From: an uncultured Opitutaceae bacterium
GTDB lineage: Bacteria; Verrucomicrobiota; Verrucomicrobiia; Opitutales; Opitutaceae
Direction of reading: 5' to 3'
Assembly (NCBI GenBank): GCA_903929355.1
Contig: CAIYUN010000025.1
Coordinates: forward strand, 1-64,000
DNA: 64,000 bases
Below, in pieces: positions 40,963-49,784 of the stretch. The position numbers and the translations under genes are program-made. Position 1 is the first letter of the stretch. Every line of letters starts with the position of its first letter. A model generated the notes under the pieces. That model was not told the origin of the DNA. It worked only from the letters and a program-made list of their open reading frames with translations, and searched no databases.

Positions 40963-41041
40963 GTTCTTCGTTCTTCGTTCTTGGTTCTTGGTTCTGCAAC
41001 CAAGCACCAAGCACCAGGAACCAAGCACGGTCTTCCTTTCC
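40963..41041. promoter_or_regulatory. Inverted ACCAAG block with variant leader
   Basis: GTTCTTCGTTCTTCGTTCTT and GGTTCTTGGTTCTG are followed by CAACCAAGCACCAAGCACCA, GGAACCAAGCACGGTCTTCC and TTTCC, then GTG 41042. The two orientations can pair into a hairpin between the tube gene stop and the next start, so it could terminate or process the transcript as well as lead the next gene. Confidence 0.65.
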
Positions 41042-41890
41042 GTGAAGATTGAAATCTTAGCCACACCCGGCGACCTCTCGCCCTTTGTCCTCTTCCCCGG
41101 CGGGCTGGATTCGCCCGAGGAGCTGGAGGGCTCGGCGTCGGACCAGCTCCAGCTCATCGAGCTGGCGCGCTCGGCCGAGGTCACGCCCTTCAACCGCGGC
41201 AACCGCCGCCACGAGCACCGCCTGCAGCGCACGATCGACTACGGGAGCGTGGCGGCGGCCGAGAACGCCATCTGGTCGCACCCGCGCGCCGTGCCGACCG
41301 GCAGCTATGTGCGCATCACGTCCGAAAATGGGCCGCCCTATGTGCGGCTCCTCACCAACGCGACCGTCCACGCCTTCTCCTACCGGCAGATCGGCACCTC
41401 CATCGTCTGGAAATACACCATCACCCATGGGCTGGACGTTGACCAAACCAACACCTACCTGGCGCCGGTCGCCGGCGTCACGCCGCTCTACGGCATCGTG
41501 CGGATCATCACGACGGGCTTTGCCTACTGGATGCAGATTCTGGACAACGTGGCGGGCTCTTGGTGGACCATTTGGTGGGTCAATGGCGTGTTCTCCACCA
41601 GCACGGCCGCGATGCCCGCTCTGATCGGCTGCCGGATCAACGGTGGCTTTCTCCAGCTCTTGGACAGTGTGACCGGCGGCTTCCGCGACATTTGGTGGGC
41701 GGCCAGCGTGCTGCAATGCGGCCCGGTGGATAACACTGCGGCCGATGGCGCGCCTCCGACCGCCTTCCGGCTCAGGCTCAGCGCAGGGTCCTACCTGATC
41801 GAGCTGTCAGATTCGGCCAATCCCGGCCAGTTCCGCGCCCTGCTGCTCTCCTCCACCGGCGCGGCTATCGCCGGCCCGCTCGTCTCCTGA
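41042..41890 (+). CDS. Tail structural protein, unknown subtype
   Basis: A 282-residue protein from a GTG directly after the repeat leader. The first 120 residues (VKIEILATPGDLSPFVLFPG; GGLDSPEELEGSASDQLQLI) are followed by several similar Trp-rich segments (YWMQILDNVAGSWWTIWWVN, then FLQLLDSVTGGFRDIWWAAS and YLIELSDSANPGQFRALLLS), three tandem copies of a beta motif. Such repeats are typical of fibre or baseplate proteins. Located before the fibre gene. Confidence 0.65.
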   Translation: MKIEILATPGDLSPFVLFPGGLDSPEELEGSASDQLQLIELARSAEVTPFNRGNRRHEHRLQRTIDYGSVAAAENAIWSHPRAVPTGSYVRITSENGPPYVRLLTNATVHAFSYRQIGTSIVWKYTITHGLDVDQTNTYLAPVAGVTPLYGIVRIITTGFAYWMQILDNVAGSWWTIWWVNGVFSTSTAAMPALIGCRINGGFLQLLDSVTGGFRDIWWAASVLQCGPVDNTAADGAPPTAFRLRLSAGSYLIELSDSANPGQFRALLLSSTGAAIAGPLVS

Positions 41891-41899
41891 CTTTCCACC

Positions 41900-44596
41900 A
41901 TGAAAACCACCCTCGCCAAACTCATCCTTGTAGGGGCGTTGCTCGCCGACGCCCTCAGCGCGCAAATCTTGTTTCCGACGCCCTCCACCCAGGCCGTCAC
42001 CACCGACAGCGTCGGCGCACTCATCACCAACCTGCACACCACGACGGGCCTCGGCGTGATGGATCTCCGCGTCGGCACCGTGACCATCGGAGGGCAAATC
42101 ATCCTCAACAGCCTGAGCCTGAGCGGCGGCCTTTCGGCCTCAGTGAGCGGCGGCATCCTCTGGCTCAACAGCACTGGCGGAGGTGGCGGTGGCGGCGGCA
42201 CGCTGAGTCTTTCCGGCGATGTCACGGGCACCTCCACAATCTCCGGCACGCTCGCGGCCACGCTGGCGACCACGGGCGTGACGGCGGGTAGCTACACCAA
42301 CACCAACCTAACGGTGGACGCCAAGGGCCGGATCACGGCCGCCGCCAACGGCTCGGGCGGCGGCGGTGGTGGCACGCTCAGCTTGTCGGGTGATGTCACC
42401 GGCACTTCCACGATTTCCGGCACGCTGGCCGCCACCTTGGCGACCACGGGTGTTTCTGCCGGCACCTACGGCACTGCAACGCAGTCGGCGGTTGTCACGA
42501 TCGATGCGAAGGGCCGAGCAACCTCGGCCAGCAACGTGACCCAGACGCCGGACATGAACCAGGCGATCAACAAGCCTTCGCCCAATGTCACCGTTTCGCT
42601 GTCGGGTGACATGACCGGATCGGCCACCGGAACCCTGACCAACCTCGGCAACGTCGGCCTCACCATCTCGGGCACGCTGGCCAACACGGCCGTCACGGCC
42701 GGCAGCTACGGCACCGCGACGCAGTCGGCCCATGTGACATTTGATGCCAAAGGACGGGCGACGGGCGCGAGTAATACGACCATCGCGCTCGATGGAGCAC
42801 AGGTCGCCGCCGGCACCGTGACAATCTCCCGGCTGCCGGTGGGCACGTCAGGCAGCACGGTGGCCGCAGGCAACGACAGCCGCATCACGGGCGCGCTCCA
42901 GGCGGCCAACAACCTCAGCGACTTGGGCAGCCTCGGTGCCGCCCGCAATAACCTGAATATCCAATATCCGGCCGGGTCGCGCTTCCTGTTCTTGGCGACG
43001 GCGAGCGGCGGGGTGACTGTCACGAGCTCCTTTAACTCGGCGGTCTTTGCGGCCACGACCGACCCGGTGGGGTATTTCGGAAACTCCAACGTGGGGGCCT
43101 CGGGCACGTATTCTACCGGCTATGTCTCCCCGGTCAGCGGCCCCGTCTATTTCGGTTTCAACGTAGCGTCGACCGGCGGCGGCACCTCGGGCTCCCGCGT
43201 CATCGGAGCCCTCTACGAAAACGGGAACCTCGTAGCGGCTCCGTTCGACTGGGAGCTCCCGGTCAGCGGCACCGACACCCACTATTCCACCGGCATGGTC
43301 TGGAACGCGACTGCGGGCAAGCGTTACCAATACAAATTCAACACGGGCACCGGCAGCATCCAGCTTGACGCCGGCTCGACGTTTTACGCCCAGCAGCTCT
43401 CGTCGCTCACCGCCCGGTGGACCGCCAGCAAGACCTTCACCAAGCTGGCGGCAGCCTATACGACCTCCTGCGCGTTCACCTGCACGGGAACATTCAGCGG
43501 CCAGACGGGGTATTACCCCGACACCGGCGGCGTGACCTATGCGATCATGGACATCCGGGACACGGCCGCCGCCTTCCGCTACGGCCCGGCCAATTTCACC
43601 GCGACCACCATGAGCAACGTGATTGCCATGTATGGTGCCGCCCAGGTTGCCCAGCACGCGGCGAGCGGCGGCTATGGTGTGCCAGAGCTGGTGTTCCCGG
43701 ATTCGCATTTCGGAGTCTATGGTGGGACCACCGTGGGGGCGGGAACCACGCCCAACCTCGACGGGATTTATGATTGGATCGACATGATCTACTCCCACTA
43801 CCTCAAAACCGGCAGCGCGACTCTCTACACGACCTACACGACGTCGATCAGCAACGGGCTGGCGAGTAACACCATTGATTCCCACCTGGTGAAGATCGCC
43901 ACCGGGTCAATGGGGCCGCCGGCGTGGGGCTTCCAAGATTCGGAAGACATCCGGGGGCACGACCTTTTTACCTCGGTCGAGCGGTATCGGGCCTATCAGG
44001 AAATCGCCACGATGGTGGCGGCCAACAGCGGCGATCCGAGCACCTGGAACGCGGAGCTTCCGCTCATCACCGCCGCCTTGGACGCCAACCTCTTCGACGG
44101 CGCATCGGGGTTGTTTCTGACGTGCGACACCTCCACGCAGTCAAACAATATGCCGAACATTCCGGGCAGTTGCTACGCGGTCTACATCGGCGCGGCCAGC
44201 ACGACGAGCAGCGCGGCCATCGTCGCTGCCTGCCACAACGGTTACACCGGCAACGCGGGCGACCTGGCCGGCCACGGCTTCACCTTCGGCGGTCAGGTTC
44301 GCCACATGCCACGGGGGACCTATTTCACCACGTTCCGGAGCAGCCCCACGGCCGATACCTACCAGGACGGGGGCTATTGGATGTTCTTCTCCGGCTGGTA
44401 TGCCTACTGCCTGGCGAAGAACGATGTGACGGAAGCGGAGGAGTTCCTGAACGAGGCCGCCAACTTTTCCCTCGCCGTGCCGGCCGTGGGGGCGACGGAG
44501 AGTTACGGCCCTCAAGCGAACTCCTATCTGGGGGCGAACCAGTATCTCGACAGCGTGTTCGGCCCCCTCGGTTATTACGGCGGCATCCAGCGCTGA
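41900..44596 (+). CDS. Tail fibre with C1q-like and six-hairpin glycosidase-like domains
   Basis: An 898-residue receptor-binding candidate. A signal-peptide-like start (KLILVGALLADALSAQ) is followed by a fibre shaft (90-345) built from repeats: LSLSGDVTGTSTISGTLAAT twice, and AGSYGTATQSAHVTFDAKGR-type units. PVGTSGSTVAAGNDSRITGA closes the shaft. Residues 355-505 look like a trimeric C1q/TNF-type jelly roll. From about 506 an alpha-helical region with YAIMDIRDTAAAFRYGPANF, WGFQDSEDIRGHDLFTSVER and DGGYWMFFSGWYAYCLAKND resembles an (alpha/alpha)6-barrel glycosidase, perhaps degrading a host polysaccharide. The catalytic acids are not assignable by eye. Confidence 0.75.
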   Translation: MKTTLAKLILVGALLADALSAQILFPTPSTQAVTTDSVGALITNLHTTTGLGVMDLRVGTVTIGGQIILNSLSLSGGLSASVSGGILWLNSTGGGGGGGGTLSLSGDVTGTSTISGTLAATLATTGVTAGSYTNTNLTVDAKGRITAAANGSGGGGGGTLSLSGDVTGTSTISGTLAATLATTGVSAGTYGTATQSAVVTIDAKGRATSASNVTQTPDMNQAINKPSPNVTVSLSGDMTGSATGTLTNLGNVGLTISGTLANTAVTAGSYGTATQSAHVTFDAKGRATGASNTTIALDGAQVAAGTVTISRLPVGTSGSTVAAGNDSRITGALQAANNLSDLGSLGAARNNLNIQYPAGSRFLFLATASGGVTVTSSFNSAVFAATTDPVGYFGNSNVGASGTYSTGYVSPVSGPVYFGFNVASTGGGTSGSRVIGALYENGNLVAAPFDWELPVSGTDTHYSTGMVWNATAGKRYQYKFNTGTGSIQLDAGSTFYAQQLSSLTARWTASKTFTKLAAAYTTSCAFTCTGTFSGQTGYYPDTGGVTYAIMDIRDTAAAFRYGPANFTATTMSNVIAMYGAAQVAQHAASGGYGVPELVFPDSHFGVYGGTTVGAGTTPNLDGIYDWIDMIYSHYLKTGSATLYTTYTTSISNGLASNTIDSHLVKIATGSMGPPAWGFQDSEDIRGHDLFTSVERYRAYQEIATMVAANSGDPSTWNAELPLITAALDANLFDGASGLFLTCDTSTQSNNMPNIPGSCYAVYIGAASTTSSAAIVAACHNGYTGNAGDLAGHGFTFGGQVRHMPRGTYFTTFRSSPTADTYQDGGYWMFFSGWYAYCLAKNDVTEAEEFLNEAANFSLAVPAVGATESYGPQANSYLGANQYLDSVFGPLGYYGGIQR

Positions 44597-44606
44597 CGAC
44601 CTGACC

Positions 44607-44906
44607 ATGCGCCGCCTCGCCCTCATCCCCGTCCTGCTCTTCCCTGGCCTTGGCCTCGCGATCTCCGGGGCGCGTCCCGGCCGCGTCGGCATGGTCCTCC
44701 GGCTCCTTGCCCTCGGGTTCGCCCTTGCCGAGGCCTTGCATGTCGCCGACTGGCTGATCGGACTCGGCCGCATCCACCTCGCCGGTGCTGCGCTGGGCTG
44801 GCTCCTGCCTCTCATCTTCGGCGTGGCTTCCCGCCGCGCCAAAGGCCCTGCAACCGGCGCGCGCGGTTTGTCCCGACAAATCCCGCGCGCGCCGGCCAGC
44901 TCGTAA
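44607..44906 (+). CDS. Small membrane protein next to the fibre gene
   Basis: Ninety-nine residues with three hydrophobic segments (LALIPVLLFPGLGLAI, VGMVLRLLALGFALAEALHV, LAGAALGWLLPLIFGVAS) and a basic tail. No family recognised. It could be an alternative holin or a membrane modifier acting during infection; it stands between fibre and tape-measure genes. Confidence 0.55.
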   Translation: MRRLALIPVLLFPGLGLAISGARPGRVGMVLRLLALGFALAEALHVADWLIGLGRIHLAGAALGWLLPLIFGVASRRAKGPATGARGLSRQIPRAPASS

Positions 44907-44909
44907 CCC

Positions 44910-46502
44910 ATGGCCGACCCCAACAGACTGGACATCGAGATCGACGTGGGCGTGCGCGCCGAGGCGCTGCGGTCGCTGGAGGCCGGGCTGGAGCGCCAGA
45001 TCGTGGTTGCCCGCGCGCTCGGCAAGGACGGCACCGCCGATTTGAAACGCCTAGAGACGAGCCTCGTCAACGTCCGGGGCGAGCTGGCCAAGGTCGGCGG
45101 CGCTGGCAGCGAGACCGCCCAGGCCAGCGACCTCATTGACCAGTTCGGCCGGCGCGGTGGCGATGCGGCCCATGCGGTCGAGGGCCTCGATGCCGCCCTC
45201 CGGGGCGGCTTTCAGGGCGGTCTCATCGGCGGCGCGCGGGCCATCCACGCCATGCGCGACGCCTTCGAGTCCACGGTCGGCATGGTCTCCATCGCCATTG
45301 GTGTCATCGGCATAGCCGGCGCCAAGATCGCGGAGCTGTGGCAGGAGGCCCGCGCCGAGGAGGCCAAGAACGCGGCCGACGCCGCCAAGACCCACTTCGA
45401 GCAGCTCGGCAAGGCCATCGAAACCGTCAACCACGCGAGGATGGAGGAGATCACCAAGCAGATCGCCGCGCTCAAGGACGAGGCTGCGCTCGCCCTCGCC
45501 GCGCTCAAGGCCCTAGACGAAGCCAAGGACAAGCAGACCTCCGCCGAGGGCGCGGCCGACATCCAGGCGATCAAGAACAACCCCAACCTGAGCGAGGCGC
45601 AAAAGGTCGAGCAGATCGCCGCCATCGAGCAGCGGGAACGCGCCCAGAAGCGGGACCATGGGAACAACGAGCGATACCAGGAACAGGTCCAGGCATCCGC
45701 GTCGCAGCAGCAGGCGCAGGAACTCGCCAACCGCGCCGCCGCCGACAAGGCGGCCAAGGACAAGGCATCCACCGCCGCCGAGGCCGCGCTGCTGGAGGCG
45801 AAGCGCGCCCCGGAGAACCTCGGTGCCGCCCAGGAGCAGTTGAAGGAGCTCCACACCCAGAACTACGACCAAGGCACGCCTGAAATGCGGCAGGAATACA
45901 AAAGGGTCTGGGATCTGATCTTCCACCTCCAGGCCATCAACAACCCGATTGAGGTGGACCGCCGCACCGACATCGCCGGCCTCGCCGCCAAGGACAAGGC
46001 GGGCGCCGACACCGAAAACGACCGTGCCCAGAAAGAGCTGCAGGCGGCGAACCAGAAGAAGGCCCTCTTGGCGGCACAGGACACGCCCGAGGTGGTCGCG
46101 AGCCGCATCGCCGCCCAGAATGCCGAGGACCGGGAGGCGGCCGAAAAGCTCAAGCCCGAGCTGGCCAAGGCCAAGCTCGAAGACCAGAAGCGCGCCGCCG
46201 AGAAACTCGCCGAGGGCTACGCCGCCAAGGTGGACGCGGGCGTCGAAAAGTATGCCCGCAACCCGGACGAGGCCGCAGCCGTCACCCACGTCCGCGAGCA
46301 GGCCCAGAAGATCGGCCAGGATGGCGCGAGCGCCGCCGGCCTCGATGCGCTCTCCAAGGCCACCAAGGAACTGGCCGACGCGGCCGTGGCCGCCCACGAC
46401 AAGAACGTGCAGCTCTACGTCAACACCGCCCTCGCCGTCAGACAGCAGGCCGACCGCCTGCGCCAGATCGAGCAGCAGCTCCGCGACCACCTCGCCCATT
46501 GA
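44910..46502 (+). CDS. Tail tape-measure-like protein
   Basis: A 530-residue, overwhelmingly helical protein with long coiled coils (EAALLEAKRAPENLGAAQEQ) and one hydrophobic segment at about 122-142 (VGMVSIAIGVIGIAGAKIAE), the usual make-up of a tape-measure protein that sets tail length and enters the host membrane. Five hundred and thirty residues would predict a short tail of roughly 80 nm by the usual 1.5 angstrom per residue rule. Placed between fibre and tail-tip genes, which is an unusual order. Confidence 0.65.
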   Translation: MADPNRLDIEIDVGVRAEALRSLEAGLERQIVVARALGKDGTADLKRLETSLVNVRGELAKVGGAGSETAQASDLIDQFGRRGGDAAHAVEGLDAALRGGFQGGLIGGARAIHAMRDAFESTVGMVSIAIGVIGIAGAKIAELWQEARAEEAKNAADAAKTHFEQLGKAIETVNHARMEEITKQIAALKDEAALALAALKALDEAKDKQTSAEGAADIQAIKNNPNLSEAQKVEQIAAIEQRERAQKRDHGNNERYQEQVQASASQQQAQELANRAAADKAAKDKASTAAEAALLEAKRAPENLGAAQEQLKELHTQNYDQGTPEMRQEYKRVWDLIFHLQAINNPIEVDRRTDIAGLAAKDKAGADTENDRAQKELQAANQKKALLAAQDTPEVVASRIAAQNAEDREAAEKLKPELAKAKLEDQKRAAEKLAEGYAAKVDAGVEKYARNPDEAAAVTHVREQAQKIGQDGASAAGLDALSKATKELADAAVAAHDKNVQLYVNTALAVRQQADRLRQIEQQLRDHLAH

Positions 46503-46504
46503 CC

Positions 46505-48589
46505 ATGGCACTGACCTGGAAAATCAACGGCAGCACGCTCACGGCGCTTGGGCTGAAAAATCTGCGCCTCATGCTCTTCAACATGCAGGCCGACGAGTGC
46601 GCCTTTGACGATCCGGGCGCGGCCTTCGACGCTGATCTCGTCTTCGCCTACGGCACGGACATCGTCGTCACCTGGAATAACGGCGGCGCCGACGTGTGTG
46701 TGTTTCGCGGGTCCGTGGCCGAGACACCGCGCTTCCTGGGCGCCAAGGCCGAGAGCATCAAATACAAGGCGCTCGGCCGCTGGCGGGATCTGGAACGCAT
46801 CCCCTTCGTCCAGCAGTTCAAGATCGCCGACACGCCCTCCAATCCGGCCTCCACGCTCTCCAACCTCCCGCTGGGCCTGCTCATCCTTCACCAGGGCGAC
46901 AACGGCGCGAGCGCGCTGCTGTCCGTCTCGCTCACCTACGTCATCAACAGCGCCATCGACGCCGGCGCCGCCATCGCCCTGGGCACGGTGGGCGCCGGGC
47001 TCGCCTTCGCCGTGCCGTGGGACGAGGCGACCGATCTCAGCTGCGCCGACGCGATCAAGCGCCTGCTGCAGCTCACGCCCGATGTCGTCGCGTCGTGGGA
47101 CTACACCGTCAACCCACCGGCGGTCAGCTTCACGCGCCGGGCCAATCTCACCGCCGTCAACCTCCCGGTCGCGACCGCCGGCGCCGGCGGTCTCGGCACC
47201 GCCTACGCTCCGCTCGACACCGTCACACTCACACCGCTCTACCACCTGCAGGCGAGCGGGGTCTATCTGATCTATGTCCGCACCGACCGCACGGACGGCA
47301 CGCCCTGGCTGCTGGTCGCGGTCGACAAATACCCCGGCGGCACGACGGCCAACCAGAAGGACGCCATCACGCGCACGATCAAGCTCACCGGCGCCGTCAC
47401 GCAGAACACCTCGCTCAGTCAGGACGTGACGACGGCCGCGCTGCCCTCGGCCGCGCTCCAGATCGACACGCTGGTCACGGCCGCGATTGACGCCGGCAAC
47501 TTCGCCACGCTCTCGACGTTCTGGACCAAGCACTGCCCGCACCTCATGGCCGCCGGCATCACCATTAAAGGCTTCCGCCACGGCCACCAGGCGCCGACGA
47601 GCAACGACGCTGCCAGCCCCAACGCCGCCTGCGTCCGCGAGCTGCTCGCCGGCTCGATCACTGACTGGATGATCAACGACCAATCCATCCAGGTGGAGGA
47701 GCAGAACGTCCGCTGCCAGATCCGCTATGACGTCATCACCGACGTCAACACCGGCGCCATCGAGCGCAAGGAGGAGAACCTCTCCATCCAGATCACGGCC
47801 ACCAACGCGTCGACCAACACCTACACCGAGCTGCAGGACACCAGCTACACCGCGCCCGAGACCGCGCCGGCCGGGCTGGCTCAGGCCATCTACAACGGCG
47901 TTTCCCAGCTCCACTACGACGGCAGCTTCGACCTGGTCGGCTACGACCCGCCGCTCACGGTGGGCGTCGGCAACACCGTCAACCTGACCGGCAGCCGGGC
48001 CGAGTGGACGGGCATGATTGCCGTGGTGCAGCGGGTCAGCCTCGATGTGGATCTGGGCCGCACGACGGTCAACGTGGGCTGGCCGCGCCAGCTCATGCCG
48101 GCGGACCTCATGGCCGTCTGGCGGGCCAACCGCACCCGGCGGCCGGTGGAGGATGCGGGCGCGCGCAACACCGGCCTGGCCGGCAACGGCACGGGCGATG
48201 GCGTGCAGTCCCTCGGCAAGAACCATCACGCCCCGGCCGCCGGCGCCGCCGCGCACATCCTGCCCAGTGTGTTCACGGCCAAGGTCACGGTGGCGGGCAG
48301 CGTCCTGGCTGTGTCCGATCTCACCAATGCCCTGGCCAACGGCGGCCCGGCCGGCGCGGCGATCTACCCGCCGGCCAGCGCACTGGCGACCGACCGTTTT
48401 CCCAAGTCGGGCGACCAGGTGAAGTTCTACAAGGCCGGCGGTGCGCCGTTCCTCAGCGGCACCGTGACCTGTCAGGATCCGCGCGCCGGCGCCGGCGACA
48501 CGTTGCACAACTTCGCCTTCACGGCCAACGGCGTGAGCGGGACGTTCTTCATGCACTGCGTCCAGGTCGGCGCCTACACCGCGCCGTAG
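46505..48589 (+). CDS. Tail-tip / baseplate hub-like protein
   Basis: A 694-residue protein after the tape measure. N-terminal beta region WKINGSTLTALGLKNLRLML; then VFRGSVAETPRFLGAKAESI and YKALGRWRDLERIPFVQQF resemble tail hub domains that cap the tube. The later part holds WIGM-like strands (AEWTGMIAVVQRVSLDVDLG) typical of hub proteins of the gp27/gp44 class. The start follows the tape measure as TGA-CC-ATG. Exact subtype open. Confidence 0.68.
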   Translation: MALTWKINGSTLTALGLKNLRLMLFNMQADECAFDDPGAAFDADLVFAYGTDIVVTWNNGGADVCVFRGSVAETPRFLGAKAESIKYKALGRWRDLERIPFVQQFKIADTPSNPASTLSNLPLGLLILHQGDNGASALLSVSLTYVINSAIDAGAAIALGTVGAGLAFAVPWDEATDLSCADAIKRLLQLTPDVVASWDYTVNPPAVSFTRRANLTAVNLPVATAGAGGLGTAYAPLDTVTLTPLYHLQASGVYLIYVRTDRTDGTPWLLVAVDKYPGGTTANQKDAITRTIKLTGAVTQNTSLSQDVTTAALPSAALQIDTLVTAAIDAGNFATLSTFWTKHCPHLMAAGITIKGFRHGHQAPTSNDAASPNAACVRELLAGSITDWMINDQSIQVEEQNVRCQIRYDVITDVNTGAIERKEENLSIQITATNASTNTYTELQDTSYTAPETAPAGLAQAIYNGVSQLHYDGSFDLVGYDPPLTVGVGNTVNLTGSRAEWTGMIAVVQRVSLDVDLGRTTVNVGWPRQLMPADLMAVWRANRTRRPVEDAGARNTGLAGNGTGDGVQSLGKNHHAPAAGAAAHILPSVFTAKVTVAGSVLAVSDLTNALANGGPAGAAIYPPASALATDRFPKSGDQVKFYKAGGAPFLSGTVTCQDPRAGAGDTLHNFAFTANGVSGTFFMHCVQVGAYTAP

Positions 48590-48607
48590 CGGCGCCGCTT
48601 CCGGCGC

Positions 48608-48640
48608 CGAACCAAGCACCAAGCACGAGGAACCAGGAAC
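48608..48640. repeat. ACCAAG heptads before the last late gene
   Basis: GAACCAAGCACCAAGCACGA followed by GGAACCAGGAAC, abutting ATG 48641. No ACGGTATTTCC element is present here. Confidence 0.8.
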
Positions 48641-49672
48641 ATGGCTTGGACATCCTACACCGCACCGCTGGCCGAGGGCCTGCTGCCCACGACGCAGCAG
48701 ATGGCCGAGCTGGTGGCGGCCTTCCACGAGCGCGCGGCGTGCGGCCTGGTCAACGCCAACGGCGCCGGCGCCTGGGGTGTGACGGCCGACCAGGCCACAT
48801 TTGCCGCCACCGCCCTGGTCAGCCCGTCCGTCTATTGGACCGGAACGGCCAGCGCCGGGGTCTCGGCGCCGCAGCTCCTAGACCAGGCCATCGCGGCGAT
48901 CAGCGCCTATTTCGTGACCAACTGGACGGGCGACGTGCTCACGCAGGCCGCCGCCAACCTCGGGGTGAACCTCACGGCCGCGCAGACGCTGATGGGGGCC
49001 GGCTTCGCCAACACCGACTATTACAACATCTGCCGGGCGGCGATCCAGCTCCTGACGGCCGTCAACGCCACCATCACCGGCACGACCAACTACCAGCGCG
49101 ACGGCGAGGGCGACACGCCGCCCAACGGCACCTGGGCGGCCTTCAAGACCACCATCCAAGGCGCGGCCGAGGTGGCACCAGGCTCGGACGGCGAAGGCAT
49201 CGCGACCGGCGACTATGCCGGGGTGGCCATCGGCCGCAGCTCGGCCGAGCCCCTGACCGGCAACGAAGGCTGGGACGGCTTCATGGTGCGCCTGGTGGAC
49301 CAGCTCGCGGTGCCCAACCTGGCCAGTTTCACGGCCGGCTATGCCGTGGGCTTCTCGGTGGATGCCACCAACGGCGGCGGCGGGCTGATCCTGACCCTCA
49401 CGCCGGTCAATTTCAACGTCGGGACCGGCATGGCCATGGCGACGGCCACCGTGACGCCGGCCGGGGGCGCCAACCCCATCACGGTGCCGGGGGCGACGGC
49501 GGTCGGCAGCGTGCCCCTGGAGATCAGGCCGGTGGCCTACGACACCGGCACGCCCGGCTCGGCCGCCATGGACTCCTACGAGGTGGCCACGGACGGCCAG
49601 GAGTTCACCATGTTCCTGAGTTACACAGCCTTTGTCCCCATCACCCTGACGCCGACCTTTAGCTACCCTTGA
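48641..49672 (+). CDS. Last late gene, tail structural protein of unknown type
   Basis: A 343-residue protein. A helical N-terminal half (QQMAELVAAFHERAACGLVN) is followed by a beta-rich, Gly/Thr-rich half (FTAGYAVGFSVDATNGGGGL, ... AMDSYEVATDGQEFTMFLSY) like a fibre or tip domain. No family recognised. It ends 130 bases from the right end of the prophage, so no further gene fits behind it. Confidence 0.65.
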   Translation: MAWTSYTAPLAEGLLPTTQQMAELVAAFHERAACGLVNANGAGAWGVTADQATFAATALVSPSVYWTGTASAGVSAPQLLDQAIAAISAYFVTNWTGDVLTQAAANLGVNLTAAQTLMGAGFANTDYYNICRAAIQLLTAVNATITGTTNYQRDGEGDTPPNGTWAAFKTTIQGAAEVAPGSDGEGIATGDYAGVAIGRSSAEPLTGNEGWDGFMVRLVDQLAVPNLASFTAGYAVGFSVDATNGGGGLILTLTPVNFNVGTGMAMATATVTPAGGANPITVPGATAVGSVPLEIRPVAYDTGTPGSAAMDSYEVATDGQEFTMFLSYTAFVPITLTPTFSYP

Positions 49673-49749
49673 CGGCTGCCTCCAGCCGGTCTTAAGGCCC
49701 GTTTAAGCCGCCCCAGATTTTGCCCTCGCCGGGGCCGTTCTTTGACCCT

Positions 49750-49784
49750 ACCACTCCCAAACCTTTGCAACTCGCTCCCAAACC
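49750..49784. repeat. Prophage right-end transposase-site repeats
   Basis: 49750-49773 is a perfect inverted copy of the 24-base left-end site at 13396-13419 (here ACCACTCCCAAACCTTTGCA plus ACTC). CTCCCAAACCA at 49774-49784 is the inverted copy of TGGTTTGGGAG at 13267-13277. The two sites abut here, while the left end spreads three over 153 bases. Nineteen bases later the host sequence resumes. Confidence 0.82.

Noticed and set aside
46415-48727. 770-codon minus-strand frame opposite the tail-hub gene
   Set aside because: Same shadow effect; it also runs over the tape-measure end and the gene junction.
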